Assembly: GCA_948099385.1 (NCBI GenBank)
Contig: CANUEZ040000113.1
Coordinates: 4,476,501-4,540,500 of the forward strand
DNA length: 64,000 nucleotides
Direction of reading: 5' to 3'
Source: Fasciola hepatica
Lineage: Eukaryota > Platyhelminthes > Trematoda > Plagiorchiida > Fasciolidae
The notes under the pieces are model-generated. The model worked only from the letters and a program-made list of their open reading frames with translations, was not told the origin of the DNA and ran no database searches. Below are positions 33,886 through 45,310 of the stretch, one piece after another. The position numbers were made by a program, and so were the translations under genes. Position 1 is the first letter of the stretch, and every line of letters begins with the position of its first letter.

Positions 33886-34214
33886 GCGCATCAGTGCGTA
33901 AAATGTGACAACAAGCTGGGGTTTTTGCATCTGTTGACCAACCTAGCCAAAGTGGAGAGCAATTCGGTTAAATTAACTAAAGAGTACAAATGAAAAGTAA
34001 ACGACTGTAACGGAATACAAATCATAAAGCGGGAAAAAGAACCTGTCAATTTAAAAGAGGAAACATATCAAAACGGTCACAGGGGAAACTGGATGAATCA
34101 GGTACTACAACATTATTCATTTTTCTCGTGGCTTCTGTGTAACCGGTCGCTGGAATTTTCTTCATTTTTACACCCCCAATTTTTTGATCGTGAAAAACCT
34201 CTGCAGTAATCAGA

Positions 34215-34380
34215 TTTATTTTATACTAGCAGGTTAGCCAACTGCAGTTCAGCTAGCGGCTCTGCGGTTTGGTCAGTCATTTTGTACGGCTCGGAGACAT
34301 GCTCGTTGGAAGTTGAAGACTTGCGAAAACTTTTGGTGTTTTGCTACGAATATCTTTGCAGCATCGCTCAAATATAGCGG
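34215..34380 (+). pseudogene. RTE-like LINE fragment
   Basis: The plus-strand frames give TAVRLL, LYGSETCSLEVEDLRKLLVF and YEYLCSIA. These match the region after the polymerase domain in RTE-like LINEs (consensus VLLYGSETW...DLRKLLVFDHRCLRSIA). The fragment is short, frameshifted and inactive. Confidence 0.72.
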
Positions 34381-37349
34381 GATCATTGTACCAACAACTT
34401 CGGGGCTAAGCACGGCGTGGTCAAGTACGAGATTTCTGACTGAAAGAATGAAATGGGTACTTTCTGAACTGCACTTACTACGAAAGCTTTGGGAATGAAA
34501 GATATCTAAATTCTCCATGTTCTCAAATATCGTAGTAGTAATAATGATAATTGAATGATTCCCTCTGCAGTAAAGTCAACTGCGAGCAGCCACTGAAGTT
34601 CTTCCCTAATATCACTAGCAGCATTAAGCGATTTGTGAGGTTTTGATGGAGGCACAATGCATATCCGAGAATGTATGATTTATGATCTGTTTCGCTCACC
34701 TATTCCCGATCGACCATACACAAATGAATTTTGGGCATACTTTCTTATGCAAGAGAGGATAAATCACATGAAGTATGCTGAATGACGATACACTGCAAAA
34801 GCAAAATGCGATTACAGGCAACCTCAGCAACAGACGGAATGAAATTCTTTCAAGTTAGTGGACAAAAGAAGCCCAAAGGAGTCACTACCCCGCTAAACAT
34901 AAGCGATGATCCTCTTCAGAGTGATAAGGAGTGCGCAACACGGTAAATCATGAACTATTGTGTGAGAAGAAATTCCCGGAGTTTGTAACCAAACTGCGGA
35001 ACGTTATTCACAAAACACAACTGTGTCCATGTGAGAAAGTATGTGCCAAGAGTGATTCTACAATGGCCAAGATTTTGGTTGTTGTCCAAAAACAAAATCA
35101 CAAGGACTGCAAGGTTTAGTCGACAACCACGCAAATTGATCCCCATTCTTGCGCTGAATAAGTATTTCATTCGAAATATGGATACGCAGCCTGGAAAAAA
35201 ATATCCGCTTGTTTGCTAATATCGACAGAGAGTGTATTGTCGAAGGGGATCTAGGAGGGCAATTTTTTTGTTACTCCGCCCTCTCCGGTGACCAATGGAT
35301 AACTTGGCTGACTGCCCCTAGCGTTTTCAACAGACTAATAGAAACCATATGGAGTTACACGAGTGAGTTGACGTAGATTTAGAGGGTATATTGTAGTCAC
35401 GTGGATCTCTGTCGATTTCTCCAACAAGGGTTGGATCTTCGTTTATTGAAGCACGTGAATTCGCAGTATTCCTAACTTGGATTCTGTTGCATGGGACGAA
35501 TATGTGGAACAACTTTGAGACATCTAATCAAAGCAATCTCATCACTCTCCGTTTCAATTCAATCCACTGTTTGTTCAGCATAAAACGGAAAACTAACTAA
35601 TTCTATTCCTATATCGGCTGAAATGATTCTGCATATATGAATAAACTCGTTTGAAATGTAGCGTATCAATATTATGATGTGTTGTTGCGAATTAGTGAGA
35701 CTGCCTTTGCGAACACTTCTGATTGATCAAATTAGTCCTTTACGGTTGGATCCACGGAAAAATGGAAGGAGACACTTAGCGTTATGATCAATGAGTGTAT
35801 TTGAGCCTAGTACTTTTAGTCTTCAGTTCGGTTGGAGAAAGCCTGACACTTTAGATTCTCGGTTCGGCTCAGTGGTGCAAGAACAGAATGAAGCCAAAAT
35901 TAAAGGACAGAACCACACAAAGTAGCACAGACGTATGCGTCATTGTACCAAGGATAGAGCAGGGGAACTCAGCCAGCATCGATCAGCGTACAGATCAACA
36001 AGCGGTTTTTCTATTTGTATGTGCATGTGCACGTATGTGGGATCGTGCTACGGTGGTGACATCACATTTGTCCCCCATCTGACCTTCGGTTGCTCTGTGT
36101 GCTTTGAAGCATCTGAATATCACTTGAGGAATTCGAAAATAAAACACTTCAACTAATCCAAGAGTGACAATCTTATCTTTAAAGATTTCCTCAGTAGACA
36201 AGGTGAAGTTATCGGTGCTTCGCGCGTATTCTGCAACTAATCGCGAGAGCTTAACTCACCTTGGTTGTCCAATGTCGACCAATTTTTTTATCTTTCCTAC
36301 ATACTGCCCTTTGTATTATACAATAATGGCACAATATTTCAGGTTATTAAGAACAGATTAAGAACCTTTTGAACAAAGAAAAACTTCTGACGCCCACTCA
36401 AACTGGTCGAGAAGTGGAAAGCCTTCAGGTTGGGAAAACAGAGTCGCGACTACCGCATAGATTTCACGCCAACCAATTTACGCAGTGAGTTAATCCGGTC
36501 AATCCCGTTTGTAAATCAATAGTGCCAGCTTTTATTGCATTGCGCTTCATGCCTTTTGTGTTCGTCCTGGTCCAGTCCGGCTTGACTGGATCAGCACATA
36601 TTCTTTAGTCTGATTATTACAAAGCAATCTAGGTAAGAGAACCGTTTCTATTCTTTGTTGTACTCCGGCCTTGCCCACTCCGATTGTGTTCATGGTATGG
36701 GAAGATGAATAAAGTGTACAGAAATAGCCAAGACTGAGGAAAACCGAGTTTGTAATACTCTTACTCAGGCGTTCTTACTCCACAAGTAGGCAAACGAACT
36801 CTCGGCAGAACGGAACATTCCTCTAAGCCTTAGCTACTCCTGTCTATGGTTGACAGCTTGGAGAACTCGAATGAAATTTCCACCCCAGTTAACAAGTGAT
36901 CAAGAGTGTTGCGGTTGTGTTATCGGTCTCAGTCTTATTCGAATGCAAACATTAAAAATTGGAAGGCAGCGAAACAGTAAGACGGTTAGCAGAGTAGTGG
37001 TGGACAATTCAACATGAAAATGCTATTCAGCTGACATATTATATCATTCTTTTCCTGGCTTTCCTTGGCCATGCGTTATGGTACGCTAACTAGAAGTTTA
37101 TTCTAGTAAAGCAGGTTCAATAAATTTGTTATTGTCTAACCTGAGAATAAAAAATGTGGCAAGTGGAAAGATAACTGTGAAACTGAGTATTCGAAATACC
37201 TTACATGACCAATGAATCATACTATTTGTATGCATTTCTATGGTCAATTAAGTACTGAAGTTTTGTTCGTCTGTTTACCGCTGCAGATGGAGAATATACG
37301 AACATTGTCGGTATCTGAACATTACTGGAATCTGATGGGAACGGTATAC
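34381..37349. other. Unassigned intergenic stretch
   Basis: No gene or clear repeat copy. The frames at 34931-35219 and 35888-36361 show no motif. Confidence 0.4.
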
Positions 37350-37850
37350 CAGCAAACCTGAGGTTAGGCGCAAAATATTAGGCACGCGAACCAAAGCATT
37401 AAATAAAACACTAGAGCCCCCTAAACTAAGGTGATCGGGACATAGGTTACGCATGAACCCTGATAGAATTCCTCGACGCGCAGCGTTAGCTGAGGTCGGT
37501 AATGGCTGGAAGATGAATAAGGTCAGACAGCCTATGACATAAAAAATAGGCATGAAAAGCCTAACCAGTGGATTTGGCCATGTGAGGCCCGTTAGTTTTC
37601 TTGGGTGAGGTTCAAGTCCCCAACTCAGTGGTTAGATACATAGGAGGGCAGGGCTTAGCGTCACCATCAGTGGCGCTCTTGTATTCACAAGCTTTTTTGT
37701 CCACTTGATACTATCTGTAGTTCCTTTGCTCTTCTAATACTCTTGTTTTTCCTTACTATTTTGCTTGAGGCTGCTTCTGCGAGGCAGCAATCAAAGCCAC
37801 CGCATCCAGTGCATGGTTAGTGGTTGCATGAACTGAACTGCTTGAAAAAA
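37350..37850 (+). pseudogene. RTE-like LINE 3' end with tail
   Basis: The translation gives ILGTRTKALNKTLEPPKLRW, GHRLRMNPDRIPRRAALAEV and GNGWKMNKV (37355-37540), the LRWLGHVLRM...LPRRAL block typical of the end of RTE-like ORF2. A degraded WLDTL...WRSCIHK region follows (37620-37690). The 3' untranslated sequence ends with GCATCCAGTGCATGGTTAG (37803-37821), also found at 41020-41050, 41810-41830 and 58700-58725. Confidence 0.8.
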
Positions 37851-38696
37851 CCTCGAAGATACATACGATTGAAACATCATGTATGAAGATTTGAAAGCCG
37901 ATCACCGGGAGGTATGGTTCAATAATATTTACTATGGATGATATAAATGATTCACAGCATGAAAGCTTTGTCAATCATATGCTGCCGTGTGACGCAGATT
38001 GGAGCATTTTGCAGGCTCATTGATACTTTTGAACTCAGTCTGGCTCTATTTCTCCTTGTAGAAAAAAAGACCAGGATTAAACATTTGTGTGATTCTGGAA
38101 CGGACAAAAGCCCCGTGAAGTTCTGGAAGTTCATCACAGAGGGCTTCATCCAAGCAATCGCTAAAATCGCTTGTTCAACACTGAGAAGGTTGAAGCTGCA
38201 TTGTTGATGACTTGTTTTATTTTACCAAAATAAACCAAAAGTCAGAAAAAGTGAACTACTAACGGAACCCTTCCTTAAACATGACATTTTGTTCTCAAAC
38301 ATTTTTATCCTTGATCCACGTGGTTTTCTACTTGGGAAAAGAGTCAGAGGACCAAATAACTTCATTAAACTATCCGACTGCGCAAAGTGATTTACTGTTC
38401 AAAACTTTCGTCTAAGCTCACATTTCAATAATCAATACTTATGTATAGATGTGGGTTAAAAAGAACACAGTGGAAGTGTGCTTACCATTACACAACAAAT
38501 CTATTTTGTTCTATCGTTTTTTATTTCCGGCATTTACATGAGGGGAAATTCGACTCCTTGTTGAAAACGTGCATTTCTTTGCAAACCACTGACCGCACTA
38601 GTTTTTTTCTAGTAGGACACCATTTGCTTTCCTTTCAGTTAGTCTAATAATTCTCTAGTAACACGGACAAATTTATTAGTCATATATCACCTAAGG
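37851..38696. other. Unassigned intergenic stretch
   Basis: No gene or repeat recognised. Confidence 0.4.
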
Positions 38697-38697
38697 C

Positions 38698-38760
<63 letters not shown>
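38697..38760. repeat. (TA)n microsatellite
   Basis: AT alternation with one TG step, just upstream of a CR1-like LINE fragment. Confidence 0.97.
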
Positions 38761-38762
<2 letters not shown>

Positions 38763-38849
38763 ATGTTTCACTCTTATCTGATTTCAGGCTGAGTACCAGA
38801 CAAAACATTGTACAGTCGAGCAGGAGGGGTTGGATAGAATCCGATTCCA

Positions 38850-39985
38850 CAATTTGTTTGCGGGCGCAGTACTGCCAAGTTTCCCAGGGCAAAGCAGGTG
38901 GTTTTCTTAGGGGTTCACAACCGGCTTTTTTAGCTATCTGGGGCCTTAGCAGCAAGCACCCTGGGTGCCCCGTACATCCCTCGTTCACAGATGCCAGTGC
39001 ACATACCGTTGAACGCCTCATACGCCACCTAGGGTACACGAAAATACCCTCTTTATCAAGTACGCGGACGATGTCATGTTTGGTACGTCTTATGCATGCG
39101 ATTCCAGTTTTCTTGCTCTCCAAAATGGCTACATTTAAGTCCCAGATTGGTCTGGTGCTTATAACATGGATCTTGACCCGATCAAGTGTGGTGACATTGT
39201 ACTTTCCTTGTGGGACGGTAATAAGCGTCCTAATTTTCCAAACGACTGCACTTCCGTTTCAATAAATGGGAAACAATCAAGTCATCTTGATTCAGATAGG
39301 TATCTTCGAGTGTTGCTCGACCGTAACTTTACGTGGTTCAAACATGCTGGTTTCATTTTTGTGAAAACTAGACGCCTGTTTTTCAGTGTTTTACGTCTTA
39401 AATTCCACTCCGAACCGACTCATCTTATCAAAAATTTGTCCTTTTATGTGCCCTATCTCACTGCTGATATTTCTTACACAGTCTTTTCTAGCCTGCTGTT
39501 CAAGGACTTCAAATTTATTGCCAGATCACCTTAGCTCTTACCATCTGTTAGTGGTATGCCCCAACAACATTTCACTCAATTTATAGTATCCCAGCATTTT
39601 AAAGCTTGACAATAACTATCTGCAAATATTCTTACTGACTCTGCTCACTGTCTTCACAAAGATCTTGTGAAGTGCTTATCCGCTTCCCCCACATGCTCTC
39701 AGTACAAACACCTGTTTGTACGGACTCGGGCATACAACAGTTCTGTTATTTCTCATCTGGCAAGATTTTTGCACAATTCAGTTTGGGTAATAACATAACT
39801 AACACAACATTAAAAATATTGCAGGTGATTACTACTTATTACCCTAGCATTTCATTTTACATCTTTGCACTGCATTATTCGCCCTTCCGAAGACGTGTAC
39901 CTGATTATGTAATGGCTGAATACTCAGCCCTCAGAGTGAATAAAGCGTTTACCCGATTTGACTTCGTTTCTGTGCTATAACTGTG
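38850..39985 (+). pseudogene. CR1/Jockey-like LINE reverse transcriptase fragment
   Basis: The polymerase motif reads KYADDVMFGTSYACDSSFLA in the frame at 39058-39117. It is followed by DPIKCGDIVLSLWDGNKRPN, SVSINGKQSSHLDSDRYLRV and LLDRNFTWFKHAGFIFVKTR (39170-39370), then the C-terminal helices (FYVPYLTADISYTVFSSLLF, 39440-39500). The end LRVNKAFTRFDF near 39930 also occurs as LRVHKAFIKLDL in the copy ending near 52030, so both belong to one family. At least two frameshifts disrupt it. Confidence 0.83.
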
Positions 39986-40068
39986 CCTGGCTGAGAGTTG
40001 AACTAAACGACTATACCTGACAAATGATTTTTTGTTGAAAAGGAAAGCTGTTTGTTTGTCATTCCTAA

Positions 40069-40069
<1 letters not shown>

Positions 40070-40113
<44 letters not shown>
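40070..40113. repeat. (TA)n microsatellite
   Basis: AT alternation about 85 bases after the CR1-like fragment, so the fragment has a TA tract on both sides. Confidence 0.97.
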
Positions 40114-40116
<3 letters not shown>

Positions 40117-41014
40117 CTTGTGGCTTAACATGCTAATAGATTATCGTTTTTGCCGAAACACATGATGTACAGTCTAGTCATGTACATTTGTAAACAGCCC
40201 GAGCGAACAGGTGACAAAGTATATCCTTTGCAAAGGTTGACTTTTCCGGCGACATAAGAGTCGTTGCTAGGCTCAAGTGCGAATGGACCCAACCGTTTCG
40301 TTGTGGATGCTTGTGTTTGAAGTTTCACTGATGAAACTGATATATGTGATTTCTAACTTGACATCTGGAGCAGGACACTCACTGCGAACGAAATGAAGTT
40401 TGAAAGACAAAGAAAACGGGGTACCATCGCACTGGAGTGACTAACTTTATTCGTTTCTCCTTCAAAACGACTACTCATTTGAATTTCATGGGTCACTCGA
40501 TCTAAGACAAAAGGTCTTCAAGCAAGGCACTGAGACTCCACCTATAGTACCTAGAGATCACCTTTAAAAAGATAGTGGATGTAGAAAACCACTGAAGCAT
40601 GCACAGTTGCCTTAATCACCAGATATATCTAAATTGTCGACGATCTCACGGCACACATGTAAGTGTTTCTCCACATTTTACATTGACTCATGTCATGTTT
40701 AGATGTGAATGCAGTGGAAAACGTAAGCCAAATCACAAAAGGCGTGGAAGAAAGAGTGCACTACCAGATATTCGATTCAATGAAAGTTATGTATTTAGTC
40801 TAAGAGCTATGAGAATATCCAAGGAAAATATCGTGGGGATTTTGTACGAAAATAGTGAAATTGGAGGAGGAACCTCATTCTTTAGTAATTTTTGAGAAAA
40901 TTCTGTTACATACAAATCATTCCTCTTCTCAATTCTTTTTGTTTTAATCCGGATAAATTGCAACGGATAATAATAGTAGTTGATCGAAACAAATAATCAT
41001 TTTAGTTTTGTTTC
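40114..41014. other. Unassigned stretch with an unrecognised frame
   Basis: The frame 40599-40895 (plus) contains a basic run near CSGKRKPNHKRRGRKS and a more normal-looking C-terminal half. It resembles no family I know and may be chance. Confidence 0.3.
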
Positions 41015-41412
41015 AGACAACCATTAACCATGCACTGGGTGCGGTAGCTTCGGTTGCGACAGCTTTAATTGCGAACAGTGAGAAAGGACAGGAATAATAA
41101 ACAAGTAGTAAAAGCATTATAAATATTGTTATCGAGTCGATAAAGGAAGTTTGTGAATACAAGAGCGCCACTGATCAGGACACGATAGATGAACGGATGT
41201 CATGTTGACACCACAGATGACCCAGTTTAGTAAATACTAAACGAGCTTTCGGTATACGCAAAGACACCTCGTCCGATATCCGGCCTCTGAGGGAAATCCA
41301 GCTTCCCAGATAACAGAACTTATCTACTTGGTCCATAATTTCTCCAGATACTGAAAGGTTTGTAGTTGGACTAACGCAACCCTGCAACAGCATCTCGCAC
41401 CTTGAAGGTGCT
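41015..41412 (-). pseudogene. RTE-like LINE fragment, internally deleted
   Basis: On the minus strand: APSRCEMLLQGCVSPT, VDKFCYLGSWISLRGRISDE, VSLRIPKARLVFTKLGHLW and DIRSS (41190-41412). A jump then leads directly to the WRSCIHK-like end (AGTGGCGCTCTTGTATTC) and the common 3' tail (GCATGGTTAATGG at 41020). Everything between the two parts is deleted. Confidence 0.8.
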
Positions 41413-41850
41413 TAACGCATACCGAACGTTGTTATGCAGTCTGTCAAGCTGTCTGGAAAAGCATGCAGCAAATCATTAGATGAAGTATTAAGGATACGGT
41501 GGCTAAGACGTGGGTTGTGCATGTCCCCAGATAGAGTCCGTCGGCGTACAGCTTCCGCTGAGACACGGGGTGACTGGAAAAATGGCAAGAGTGGCCATTA
41601 CATGACATAGAAGAAAGGAAAATCCTGACTAGTTGACCTGGTCATGTAGAATGTGTTAGGCTACCTGAGTGAGGTCAGGAAAATCCATCTATGTACTGTT
41701 TGAAGACATTAGAGGTATGATTATCAGTGACTATATTTTATTCACACGTTCGCTTTACCTACTCGGTTCTAATAAATGCTTTACGAATGAGCTTCCTACT
41801 AAGAACTAGCACCCAGTGCATGGTTAACGGCTGTTCAAACCGAACTGAAC
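41413..41850 (+). pseudogene. RTE-like LINE 3' end, head-to-head with its neighbour
   Basis: The plus strand gives RWLRRGLCMSPDRVRRRTAS, ETRGDWKNGKSGHYMT and a degraded C-terminus (41490-41700). The family tail CACCCAGTGCATGGTTAACG follows at 41810-41829. Confidence 0.78.
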
Positions 41851-42171
41851 GAAGTCGTTCGCTGAGATGGCGGAGGGATGGAGTGTGAAAGAGATTAGAG
41901 GTGCAAAGCACAACTGAAATGCATGAACACTTTAAGCAGTAGAGCTAAACGCAAGAATCATGATAAGCTCCTCGAGTGAGTTACGCTGAACCGATCGTGA
42001 TCGATGATGACCTTGTTTTCACATTCTTTATTCATTAAATTTCTTGCCTTTAGTTCTCTATCTCACTTCATGTCTTCCGTGAGCCTAAAAGTTATTGAAA
42101 AAGTAACGCTGAGCACACAGTGAGCACAGTCTGCGGGTTATGTTGAATAGCACCCAGTCATTGAATGAAGA

Positions 42172-42520
42172 TCATTTATGACAGAATACCTCCGATGTAC
42201 TTGGACCCCTAATGAGAAGTCATCAATCAAAGGAGTAGATCGCTGTGCGTGCAACGGGCTGTTAACGTTCAAAGCGGGCGACGGAGGGGTGCTGCATCAT
42301 CTAGTTTATATGCTCCACAAACCACTGAGAATCAGCCCAGATAAATTGATAGTTAGATTTACGATTCACAATCGTCCGTCCCGGGTTCGAGTTCCAGTGG
42401 GGGCTCGGTGGATATATAGTGCTAGTGATTTCCAGCAAAGAAACAGCTGTACAGTGCTTCCACAGTTCTCGCTTGTGAGCTGGGCGTTGAAACTGCAGGA
42501 ATGAATAACTTTCAAATGAA
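42172..42520 (+). repeat. Hammerhead SINE, family B, copy 2
   Basis: Collinear with 15145-15480 from ACTTGGACCCCTAATGAG onward. The tRNA-like head has a diverged A box (CAGCCCAGATAAATTGATAG) and the best B box of the family, GGGTTCGAGTTCC (42383-42395). The decayed ribozyme lies at 42416-42457. Confidence 0.8.
42416..42457 (+). ncRNA. Hammerhead ribozyme remnant, family B
   Basis: The 3' half is perfect (GAA, AC/GT with loop AGCT, triplet GTA, helix I strand CAGTGC). The 5' half is decayed: core CTAGTGA, helix I strand ATAGTG, and helix II shortened. It is not expected to cleave. Confidence 0.55.
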
Positions 42521-42597
42521 AATGCCACTCATAACACGCATTTCACAATGTTGTCTTGGCCAGAGGATTTTACAGAAGAAAAAATAAATCGCCTCCG

Positions 42598-42662
42598 TTG
42601 AATGATAATAGTAATAAGAATAACAATAATAGTAATAATAATAACGATAATAATAACAATAA
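42598..42662. repeat. AAT/AAC trinucleotide repeat
   Basis: Imperfect AAT, AAC and AGT units. Confidence 0.9.
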
Positions 42663-45119
42663 ACTGGCATCGTAAACGTCCATAGGGGTAGAGTAACTGA
42701 TATGCAACGCTCTGATCAATTATAGGGATACTCAATTCAACTAAGCATATATGCAACTTCAGACTTTCTAGCTGAACCAAAAATATTAACCGATTAAATA
42801 TGTCTTCGAGAATTGTTCATCTACCGTTGGATTTTATCTAGGAAGACGGAAGACACCCGGTCTCCTCAATGTCTCTGTCAGTAAACGTCCAGTTATAGCT
42901 CATTTCGTCCAGTACACGCGTTTTTAGACTTCCGGATTCAGCTACATTTATCATTACTTGAGAAGGGATGATATCAGCACCATCGTTACTAACAGCAAAA
43001 AATATGAAAAAATATCTATGCTGACAGGAAACATATGATCACAAAGCTCTTGCATCACCTAGATTCTTGCGGCATCTTGTTGAATGCAAGTAACTTCACA
43101 AGTGCTAATACCATCTGCTCAGAATGCATCAGAATTAGCCACACTGAAATACATTCCACTGAAAAAAGCAATCATCGTAATGTAATATTTAGGTGACATC
43201 GTCGCAAACAATCAAGTGGATTCTGAACTGCGAAGACGAATGGAAAAAAAAATGGATCACATGGTCCGAGGTTTCCCGCGAACACGCAGTGGACTTTCCC
43301 CATCATAATGTCTGTTATATGTAGATGAATCCATGTGTAAGTTTGTGCACTTACACACGTACACCCGTTGTCTGGATGAATCGAATAAAAACTTCGTTGT
43401 TTTTCATCATTCATTCTTATGTATGCAGTATATTTGCTTGCCAATAGAAAGATTTATCCGGAAACTGAGCTAATCTCGTCTCGGCTCACCGTATCCAGTC
43501 GATACGACAATGCAACCAGTGCGCGGAATGACGTGTGCGAGTGTGTGATACTAATGCAAAAATGAAAACAATTTGACTTTTTATATTAGAATTATTTGGA
43601 ACTTATTTGGAGAGTTTTCACTGGTGCTACACATGGAGTGATCCATTCTGAAAAGAAAATTGTCAAACTGTTTGGAGTGCTCAAAAAAAGATCTGCAGAG
43701 TCGTCCACAAAGTCATCTACGAAAGAGAAACAAGCCGTTCTTATCAAAATCTATTCACTCTGATTACACCCGATACAAATCTATACACGATGAACTATAC
43801 GACACAGGACGCTGTAACCATACTATTGGGATTTAAGTGAATACTTGAATCCACACAGTAATTCCAGCATCAAGGATACACATTGCAAGTTTAAAACAGG
43901 ATTTGCGTAGATCTAACGAAAATATGACGGTGAGAGTAGTCTGGAACAGGTCTCGAAGGCCCACTTCAAGGGACAGAAAAGTGGTGATTTTTAGATACAA
44001 AACCGTATCCTTTATCGACTACTATCTCATATAACGGAGCCAAGTGCCAAGGTTTTTAAGTATTTTTGTCATATCAACTTCTACCCATTTCAATAAAATA
44101 CACTTCTAGAAGCCAAGAAACACTTTTTAAAAGCATGCATACATACAGTTTGTGTTGACCGTAACGCTCACAATGCCCCATGGTCGTGCACATTAATCGC
44201 TCGGAAACTGTGAAAGCAACCCTAGACAACGATATGGACAGCATCTTGTTGTGATGGATTTTTGCAATAACAAGTCTTCTATGACAGTGTTGTCTCATTT
44301 GGATGGATGGAATAAAACCCCAAAGATGCTGGATAAAATGAACTGGAGCATTTTTTGTTTGAATATGACTTGAACAGTCTAGCTAACACTCTGACTAAAG
44401 CAGCCTGTACTGTGTCAATTTATTGTTATTTCAGCCACAATACATACTATATTTCGCTGGTCGTTCTCGAATACTTGGATATAGATATACAGATTTAGTC
44501 AGTAACAGTCGTGCACACTGAAATTGCTGTAATAATCTACTGTTCATTTCACACCGTGCTAACTATCAGTGATTGTTTGTCGTGACCTCGTAACCTGCTA
44601 CTCCAGTTGATCGGTAATGAGTATGTATTAGAAAAAAGGACAATAACCATAGAACTCAGCAGATCAGGTATGGGGAAATAAAAAACGAGCTACAATCGAG
44701 ACACATAAATACTCCAACAAAAGCAGAATATTCCTAATCAGACTGACCACACTTAAGTCCCAGATAGATTTTTCTTTTTTGCATCAGTCTGGTCATCTAT
44801 TCGGTGCTGCATATCAGATTGCCAAAAATAAATAAACACCCGAGCATGCACGAACAAACACACACGCACACGCATGCATACGTACACAAACGAATGGAAA
44901 TGATCAATTGCAAGACTAGTTACTTATGCATGCATGCATGCTAGTATAGGGGTACAAGAAAATCACGTGCTTGCAAAAGCCCAGTAGTGATGCTCTTTTG
45001 TATTGCATAAACTCTAGAAACCTAACATCCAATCACCAAAAAAACTAATCCACAGCCCCATAATCCGTCGGTCATTTACAGACACATCGATTTTAGATTG
45101 TTCTAATAAAGGCGCTATT
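42663..45119. other. Unassigned stretch with simple repeats
   Basis: CA-rich units near 44860-44890 and a GCAT tetranucleotide run at 44926-44941. No gene recognised. Confidence 0.4.
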
Positions 45120-45310
45120 TCATGTAGTGGTTTGGTTAAACAAACTAGCGATAACCAGCCTGGATAGCCTGGTGGTTAGATGTTCGACTCACAGTCGTTC
45201 ACCCCCGGGTTTGAGTTGCCAGTGGGGACTCCGACTATTGATGATTCCTAACAAGGATGAAACAGTTGTACGGTGCTTTGATGGTTTTCTATGGTGAGTG
45301 AAGTTTTAAT
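45120..45310 (+). repeat. Hammerhead SINE, family B, copy 3 (5'-truncated)
   Basis: It begins inside the 5' segment (CATGTAGTGGTTTGG). The best-kept A box of the family follows, GCCTGGATAGCCTGGTGGTTA (45157-45177), then B box GGGTTTGAGTTGCC (45207-45220) and a near-complete ribozyme at 45232-45276. Confidence 0.8.
45232..45276 (+). ncRNA. Hammerhead ribozyme, family B, best-kept core
   Basis: The core TTGATGA differs from the required CTGATGA at one base. Helix II is TCCT/AGGA with loop AACA. GAA, helix III AC/GT with loop AGTT and triplet GTA are all in place. Helix I (CGACTA against CGGTGC) has lost about half its pairs. It is probably inactive, but clearly a hammerhead. Confidence 0.65.

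Noticed and set aside
37590..37625. GGTTCAAGTCCCC as an RNA polymerase III B box
   Set aside because: It lies within the degraded C-terminal coding part of an RTE-like LINE and has no A box at the right distance.
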